The notes beneath the pieces were generated by a model. That model did no database searches and was not told where the DNA came from. It saw only the letters and a list, made by a program, of their open reading frames with translations. From JASHPR01 sp963808705 (lineage in GTDB: Bacteria > Actinomycetota > Actinomycetes > Streptosporangiales > Streptosporangiaceae): a stretch of 64,000 nt of DNA. Position numbers and translations under genes: made by a program. Below, in pieces: positions 59,450 to 64,000 of this stretch. Position 1 is the first letter of the stretch; the number at the start of each line of letters is the position of its first letter. Where the stretch lies: positions 310,001 through 374,000 of the forward strand of contig CAWEHB010000005.1 of NCBI GenBank assembly GCA_963808705.1. Reading direction: 5' to 3'.

Positions 59450-60610
59450 ATGCAGCCGAGGATGGATCGGATCCTGACGACCCACTCGGGCAGCCTGCCG
59501 CGGCCGGCGCAGCTCCTGCCGCTCATGGTGGCCCAGGAGGCGGGCGAGCCCGTCGATGAAGCCCGGTTCGCCGACGAGGTGCGGGCGGCGGTGCGGGAGA
59601 CCGTGCGGCGGCAGGCCGACGCGGGCGTCGACGTCCTCAACGACGGCGAGGTGAGCAAGCCCAGCTACGCCACGTACGTCATGGACCGGCTGACCGGCTT
59701 CGGCGGCGAGGGCTCGATCGAAGAGGTCGCGGCATCGGTGATGGGCCTGGAGGACTTCCCCGACTTCGCCGAGAAGATGGCCCAGACCATGGAGTCCGTG
59801 GCGACGGTCAGGTTTGCGACCTGCGACGGGCCGGTCTCCTACGTGGGGCAGAGCGCGGTCCAGGCCGACATCGAGAACCTCAAGGCGGCCACGGAAGGCG
59901 TCTCCGAGGTGGCCACGTTCATGAGCGCCGCCTCCCCCGGCGTCATCTCCGTCTTCTCGCCCAACCGGTATTACGGCAGCCAGGAGGAGTACCTGGGCGC
60001 GCTCGCCGAGGCGATGCGGGAGGAATACGAGGCGATCCACCGCGCGGGCTTCATACTCCAGGTGGATTGCCCCGACCTGGCCATGACCGCGCCCGGCGCG
60101 GGCTCGCTGGAGAACTTCCGCCGGCAGATGGAACTCAACATCGAGGCGCTCAACCAGGCGCTGGTGAACATCCCGGCCGAGGCCGCGCGGATCCACATCT
60201 GCTGGGGCAACGCCGAGATGCCGCGGACGACGGATGTCGAGCTCAAGGACATCATCGACATCATCCTGAAGGCCAAGCCGGCCGGCTTCATGCTGATGGC
60301 GTCCAACGGCCGGCATGCCCACGAGTGGAAGGTCTTCCAGGAAACCAAGCTGCCGGCGGGCAAGTACGTGATCCCGGGCGTTCTCGATTCCACCTCGAAC
60401 ATCGTCGAGCACCCCGAGGTGGTCGCGGACCGGCTGATCCGCTACGCCGGCGTCGTGGGCCGGGAGAACGTGATGGCGGGAACCGACTGCGGGTTCGGGA
60501 CGTTCGTCGGCATGGACGTGGTGGTCGCCAGCGTCACCTGGGCTAAGTTCCGGGCCCAGGCCGAGGGGGCCAGGATCGCCTCAGAGCACCTGTGGAGCTC
60601 CGCCGCCTGA
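59450..60610 (+). CDS. MetE C-terminal-like (cobalamin-independent methyltransferase fold) protein
   Basis: A 386-residue TIM-barrel protein similar to the catalytic half of methionine synthase MetE. DRILTTHSGSLPRPAQLLPL starts the barrel; zinc ligands are readable as His and Cys in ARIHICWGNAE and Cys in MAGTDCGFGTFVG. It lacks the N-terminal MetE half, like proteins used as alkyl or epoxyalkane transferases rather than in methionine synthesis. ATG 59450 (GGAGGGAG upstream) is preferred to GTG 59447. It follows the dioxygenase by 53 bases, so it is probably in the same catabolic operon. Confidence 0.88.
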   Translation: MQPRMDRILTTHSGSLPRPAQLLPLMVAQEAGEPVDEARFADEVRAAVRETVRRQADAGVDVLNDGEVSKPSYATYVMDRLTGFGGEGSIEEVAASVMGLEDFPDFAEKMAQTMESVATVRFATCDGPVSYVGQSAVQADIENLKAATEGVSEVATFMSAASPGVISVFSPNRYYGSQEEYLGALAEAMREEYEAIHRAGFILQVDCPDLAMTAPGAGSLENFRRQMELNIEALNQALVNIPAEAARIHICWGNAEMPRTTDVELKDIIDIILKAKPAGFMLMASNGRHAHEWKVFQETKLPAGKYVIPGVLDSTSNIVEHPEVVADRLIRYAGVVGRENVMAGTDCGFGTFVGMDVVVASVTWAKFRAQAEGARIASEHLWSSAA

Positions 60611-60642
60611 GGTTGTCGGCGGGGCCTCGTAGCCTGCTCACC

Positions 60643-61197
60643 ATGACGGACAGCTACGAAGGAATCCTCCGCGAGCCGCCGGCCGCCGGGAACGAGGCCG
60701 ACACCCTGGTCGGCTCCCTGGAGCGCCAGCGCAGGATCTTTGCCTGGAAGTGCGGCGGGCTGGACGCGGCCGGCCTGAGCGCGACGGTCGGCGCCTCGTC
60801 GGTGACCCTGGGCGGGCTGCTCAAGCACCTGGCCCTGGTCGAGGACGAGTACTTCGGCCGCAGGCTGCGCGGGCAGGAGTTCGGGGCCCCGTGGGACACG
60901 GTGGACTGGGACGCCGAACCCGACTGGGAGTGGCACTCGGCCGCCGAGGACAGCCCCGGGCAGCTCTATGCGCTCTGGCAGGAAGCCGTGGCCCGCTCCC
61001 GCTCCGCGGTCGCGGAGGCGCTGGCCGACGGCGGCGGCCCGGGGCAGCTGGCCCGGTTCACCTGGCCCGACGGCCGGTCACCCAGCCTGCGGCGGATCCT
61101 GATCGACCTGATCGAGGAGTACGCGCGGCACGTCGGCCATGCCGACCTCATCCGGGAGTCGGTCGACGGGCTGGTCGGGGAAGACCCACCGCAGTGA
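60643..61197 (+). CDS. DinB/DUF664-family protein
   Basis: A 184-residue four-helix protein. LERQRRIFAWKCGGLDAAGL, then LGGLLKHLALVEDEYFGRRL and LIEEYARHVGHADLIRESV carry the three histidine positions (H in KHLALVE, RHVGHAD) that bind metal in DinB-like mycothiol-dependent enzymes. A thiol-transfer role in detoxification fits the catabolic cluster, but is inferred. It starts at ATG 60643, 33 bases after the MetE-like gene. Confidence 0.85.
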   Translation: MTDSYEGILREPPAAGNEADTLVGSLERQRRIFAWKCGGLDAAGLSATVGASSVTLGGLLKHLALVEDEYFGRRLRGQEFGAPWDTVDWDAEPDWEWHSAAEDSPGQLYALWQEAVARSRSAVAEALADGGGPGQLARFTWPDGRSPSLRRILIDLIEEYARHVGHADLIRESVDGLVGEDPPQ

Positions 61198-61315
61198 TGA
61201 GGGCAGCGCCGCGGCGCGGCGCTAGAGCGCTGCAGCGGGTGCAGCGGGTCGCTAGTACGTGCCTCCTATGGAAGCAAGTTCCGTAGAACAAGCTTTCTGC
61301 GACGCAGACCGGGGA

Positions 61316-62362
61316 TCAGGCTCCGGCCGCGAGCAGCGCGGCCACTGCGGCCTCGGCCTCCGCGCTCGCCGGGAGCTCGGCCGACCGCACCGGGATCGTG
61401 GCCAGGCCGCCGTCGGAGGAGTACCGGCTGATCAGCCGGGGATCGATGTACGAGGCGCGCGCCACCGCGGGCGTGTCGCCCAGCCAGTCCGCCACGCCCC
61501 GGATGCTGGCGGTGATCACGCTCTTGGCTCGCCGGGGGGTGGCCGGCGGCCCCGCGTTCGCGAGCAGCAACGCCATCAGGACGGTGGCGTTCCAGGTCCG
61601 GAACTCCTTCGCCGTGAAATGGCCGCCGGCGTGCTCGGCGATGTAGGCGGTCACGTCGTGGGAGTGCAGCTGGTGCCAGCCGCCGCCCTCCGGCCAGCAG
61701 AACAGCGCGTCCAGGCCGTTGTCGCTGCGGGCCAGCGTCCGCACCGTCGGCCGGACCGCCGGGTCGGTGACCGTGATGGCCCGCCGCTTGCCCTCCTTGG
61801 CCACGTAGTCGAACACGACGCCATCGCGCCGCACGCTGACATGCCGTTTCTCCAGCGTCGCGGCGCCGTAATGGTGATCAAGCTCGGCGTACCTCTCGCC
61901 ACCGAGACGGAACAGGCCAAGGTCGATCAGCCGGACCGCGCCGGCGGTGACTCGTCCGCGGTCGAGGGCACGCCGCCTCAGGTCGTGCAGGGTCGCGGCC
62001 CGCAGCGCGGGCAGCGCGGCGGCGAAGCGCAGCATGTGCGCGAACTTCTGGACGTCACGCTGCTCGCGCCACAGCTGGTGATACCGGTACTGGGTCCGGC
62101 CCCGGCCGTCCACGCCGGTGGCCTGGATGTGCCCCAGCGGGTCGGGCGAGATCCAGACGCCGGTCCAGGCGGGCGGGAGCGCGAGGTCCCGGATGCGCCG
62201 CAGCGTCCCGGCGTCGGTGACCTCCGCGCCCGACGGGTCCCGGTACCCGAAGCCGCCGCCCAGGCGGACCCGGGTGATACCGGGTCCGCGCGGGTCGCTG
62301 CGCGTCAGGCCGGGAACCGCCGACAGCAGTCCGCCCTGGGTGTTTTCCGGGCCACCGGTCAT
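61316..62362 (-). CDS. DNA topoisomerase IB
   Basis: A 348-residue type IB topoisomerase. The N-terminal domain has LALPPAWTGVWISPDPLGHI and RTQYRYHQLWREQRDV; the catalytic domain includes EKRHVSVRRDGVVFDYVAKE and GHFTAKEFRTWNATVLMALL, and the active-site tyrosine is Tyr305 in RASYIDPRLISRY. It relaxes DNA through a 3'-phosphotyrosine link. Bacterial members resemble the poxvirus enzyme. The ATG overlaps the MarR stop by one base (TGATG), so the pair is translationally coupled. Confidence 0.93.
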   Translation of the reverse strand: MTGGPENTQGGLLSAVPGLTRSDPRGPGITRVRLGGGFGYRDPSGAEVTDAGTLRRIRDLALPPAWTGVWISPDPLGHIQATGVDGRGRTQYRYHQLWREQRDVQKFAHMLRFAAALPALRAATLHDLRRRALDRGRVTAGAVRLIDLGLFRLGGERYAELDHHYGAATLEKRHVSVRRDGVVFDYVAKEGKRRAITVTDPAVRPTVRTLARSDNGLDALFCWPEGGGWHQLHSHDVTAYIAEHAGGHFTAKEFRTWNATVLMALLLANAGPPATPRRAKSVITASIRGVADWLGDTPAVARASYIDPRLISRYSSDGGLATIPVRSAELPASAEAEAAVAALLAAGA

Positions 62363-62811
62363 CAGGCGGTGTCTTCCACCCCGACGCTCTGGCCCGCCGC
62401 CCGGAGCCGGGCGAGCGTCGCCGCGAACTGCCGCAGGGTCCGCTCCGGCACCGGCTCACCGAGCCAGCGCTGCAGTTCCTCGTCGAAGGCCACCTCGACC
62501 TCGGCAAAGACGCGCCGGCCCTCCGGGGTCAGTTCCAGCAGCGACGACCGCCGGTCGGCCGGGTTCGGCAGCCTCTGGCAGTAGCCGCTGGCCTCGATCC
62601 GGTCCACCAGCTTGCCCGTGCCGCCGGTCGTGATGCCCAGTTCGCTCGCGATGTCGTAGACGCGGCAGCCGGGCAGCCGGTCTATCACCGACATGGGCTC
62701 GAAGTGCGTCAGCGGCAGAGCGAACTCGCTCTTCAGCCTGGCGTCCACCGCGCTCCAGAGCTGGATCTCGAAGCGGATTATGTCGCTGAACAGTCGCCTG
62801 AGGTCCAACAC
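62362..62811 (-). CDS. MarR-family transcriptional regulator
   Basis: A 149-residue regulator if it starts at GTG 62811 (GGGAGGTGGG upstream); the open frame reaches 62928 but that part lacks family character. FSDIIRFEIQLWSAVDARLK then LPGCRVYDIASELGITTGGT, GKLVDRIEASGYCQRLPN and DRRSSLLELTPEGRRVF is the standard MarR HTH and wing. It is coupled to the topoisomerase IB gene, an unusual partner. The effector is unknown. From 62812 to 63087 there is only promoter-like, partly AT-rich sequence. Confidence 0.88.
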   Translation of the reverse strand: MLDLRRLFSDIIRFEIQLWSAVDARLKSEFALPLTHFEPMSVIDRLPGCRVYDIASELGITTGGTGKLVDRIEASGYCQRLPNPADRRSSLLELTPEGRRVFAEVEVAFDEELQRWLGEPVPERTLRQFAATLARLRAAGQSVGVEDTA

Positions 62812-63087
62812 GACCGGGCCCACCTCCCGCCGCCGCCGGCAACTGCCGGTGGCTTCCAAAGCGATTACTGCTATGAAGGTATATTCCACGGCGTCCGGGC
62901 TCCCGCAGGCCCACCTGCCCTCGAGCAAGGTGGTGCGCGGCGTTCGCGATGCTGACCAGCCCGCACGCGCCGGGCAAGATCGCCCTGGTGAACGACCGCT
63001 AACCCGGCCGGCCCCGCCGCCCGGACGGCGCCCTGGCTGATCCGGGCGGAAGGGCGGCGAATGCCGCCACCGGGGCCGCGTCGAGGA

Positions 63088-63533
63088 TCAGCGGTGCTCG
63101 AGCATGCGCTCCAGCAGTGTGGTCAGACGGTGCGCCTCGGCCCGGGTGAGCGCGCTGGTCATGGGCGACAGGGACCGCGCTATCTGGGCGGCGCCGCGTT
63201 CGGCGAGTTCCGCCCCGTCGGCGCTGAGGAACACGTCGACGCCGCGCCCGTCGAGCGGGTTGGCTGCCCGCTGCAGGAGGCCCCGTTTTTCGGCGCGGTC
63301 GACGAGGCCGGAGATCGTCGACTTGTCCAGCCCGAGGTAGTCGGCCAGCTCGCTCATCTTGACCCGCCGGTCGCGGAGGATGGCGAGCACCCGTAGCTGG
63401 GTCAGGGAGAGGTCGTGCTCGGCGGCGATCCTGTTCAGCACGGCCATCGTGGCGAAGGACGTCCGCACCAGGGCGTCGATCAGATCTTCCTGGCCGGCCG
63501 GGCCGGCTGAGCTGCCGAGTCAGAGACTGCCAT
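63088..63533 (-). CDS. MarR-family regulator, N-terminus probably frameshifted
   Basis: The frame from GTG 63468 reads RTSFATMAVLNRIAAEHDLS, LTQLRVLAILRDRRVKMSEL, DYLGLDKSTISGLVDRAEKR and the wing NPLDGRGVDVFLSADGAELA, a full MarR HTH. Helix 1 continues upstream as GQEDLIDALV without a start in that frame, while ATG 63533 begins MAVSDSAAQPARPA in another frame. One indel in the GGCCGGCC-rich stretch near 63490-63505 would join them into about 148 residues. It is divergent from a quinone oxidoreductase across a strong operator, so it likely represses that gene and itself. Confidence 0.75.
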
Positions 63534-63554
63534 GCGGAAAGCCTACTTGCTTTG

Positions 63555-63591
63555 GTTGGTAGTAGCAACTATTCTGGTTCGTACTACCAAC
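63555..63591. promoter_or_regulatory. MarR operator between divergent genes
   Basis: GTTGGTAGTA (63555-63564) and TACTACCAAC (63582-63591) are perfect 10-bp inverted arms around 17 bases (GCAACTATTCTGGTTCG). TAGTAG-type repeats like this are typical MarR targets. The site lies 20 bases before the plus-strand start at 63611 and 22 bases before ATG 63533 on the minus strand, so it overlaps both promoters. Confidence 0.8.
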
Positions 63592-63610
63592 TACTTTTAC
63601 GGAGGTCGTC

Positions 63611-64000
63611 ATGAAAGCCGCCGTCGTTTCCTCGTTCGGCGCTCCGCCCCGTTACGAGGACTTCCCCGACCCGGCCCCGGCTGTCGACGACGAGATCGTC
63701 GTCGACGTGCTCGCCGCCGGCCTGCACCCGCGCGTCCGCTCACAGGCCGACGGGTCGCACTACACCAGCACCGACGAGCTGCCGCTCGTGCCCGGCATCG
63801 ACGGCGTCGGCCGCGGACCGGACGGGCTGCTGCGCTACTTCATCCTCCCCGACACCACGCTCGGCGCCATGGCCGGGCAGACCGTCATCGACACGCGCCG
63901 CAGCATTGTCCTGCCTTCCGGCAGCGACCCCGTGGCGGTGGCCGCCGCCATGAACCCGGCAATGTCCTCCTGGGTCGCGCTGCGCCAGCGCGTGCAGTTC
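63611..64000 (+). CDS. Quinone oxidoreductase / zinc-type alcohol dehydrogenase-like protein, 3' end outside window
   Basis: GGAGG lies just before ATG 63611. The first 130 residues read MKAAVVSSFGAPPRYEDFPD, IVVDVLAAGLHPRVRSQADG and HYTSTDELPLVPGIDGVGRG, the GroES-like N-terminal domain of the MDR superfamily, here without the catalytic zinc Cys in the AAGLHPRVR segment, as in quinone oxidoreductases. Residues 95-130 begin the linker to the NADPH domain. Probably induced by quinones or phenolics through the divergent MarR protein. Confidence 0.87.
   Translation, partial: MKAAVVSSFGAPPRYEDFPDPAPAVDDEIVVDVLAAGLHPRVRSQADGSHYTSTDELPLVPGIDGVGRGPDGLLRYFILPDTTLGAMAGQTVIDTRRSIVLPSGSDPVAVAAAMNPAMSSWVALRQRVQF

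Overview
The window is very GC-rich (codon third positions mostly G/C) and looks like chromosomal DNA of a high-GC actinobacterium. The gene families support this: DUF222-HNH (13E12-type) nuclease, AfsR-like and LAL-type LuxR regulators, several GAP/Sap-family membrane proteins, a one-chain acetyl-CoA-carboxylase-like protein, DUF2252, DUF4232 and DUF4262 proteins and F420-type LLM oxidoreductase remains. There is no sign of a plasmid, prophage or CRISPR array, and I saw no rRNA or tRNA.

Layout. 1-5.0 kb (minus strand): two GAP-family membrane proteins, a flavodoxin-like protein, a DUF1269-like membrane protein and a large arylsulfatase. 5.0-9.6 kb: a LAL regulator beside the remnant of a second one, a thiol-less AhpD-like protein, a small cysteine-containing protein and a third GAP protein. 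9.6-11.2 kb: debris. 11.2-14.0 kb: a compact prkB-cbbL-cbbS operon (phosphoribulokinase plus both RuBisCO subunits), the most striking metabolic block. 14.3-20.5 kb (minus): a three-gene mosaic ORF, a berberine-bridge-type FAD oxidase and a frameshifted AfsR-like regulator. 20.5-26.2 kb: remnants, a slipin, an IS256-type tail, a small HTH regulator, an 18-bp inverted-repeat operator driving a truncated flavoprotein, and a universal stress protein. 26.3-31.8 kb: an ACC-like giant whose biotin carboxylase domain has lost key residues. 32-38 kb: sucC with a sucD stub, an unknown 162-aa protein, an ICMT-like methyltransferase and a frameshifted SulP transporter. 38-48 kb: an unknown 499-aa Rossmann-like protein, an ABC-2 exporter, a secreted DUF4232 protein, a methyltransferase, an AhpD-like protein, DUF2252 and a potassium channel. 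48.5-55.8 kb: amidohydrolase, DsbA-like protein, DUF4262, GNAT, DUF222-HNH and a RHH/PIN toxin-antitoxin pair. 55.8-61.2 kb: an IclR-controlled aromatic-catabolism-like cluster (flavin hydroxylase, amidohydrolase stub, extradiol dioxygenase, MetE-like protein, DinB). 61.3-64 kb: topoisomerase IB with a MarR regulator, then a second MarR divergent from a quinone oxidoreductase across a clear operator.

Two themes cut across the window. First, it is a gene graveyard: about twenty short but recognisable gene pieces (sucD, amidase, LLM oxidoreductase, ECF sigma, TetR, histidine kinase, chloride channel, GNAT, ABC ATPase and others) sit between intact genes, often truncated at a junction with another fragment, which points to decay by deletion. 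Several long genes carry single frameshifts; these may be real lesions or assembly indels and the sequence alone cannot decide. Second, possible stress/hypoxia control: a duplicated ~78-bp element with tandem GAC(C/T)TT(T/C)GGCG repeats lies upstream of the ACC-like gene and of the unknown 162-aa gene, and a related imperfect palindrome lies upstream of the universal stress gene, resembling DevR/DosR-type boxes.
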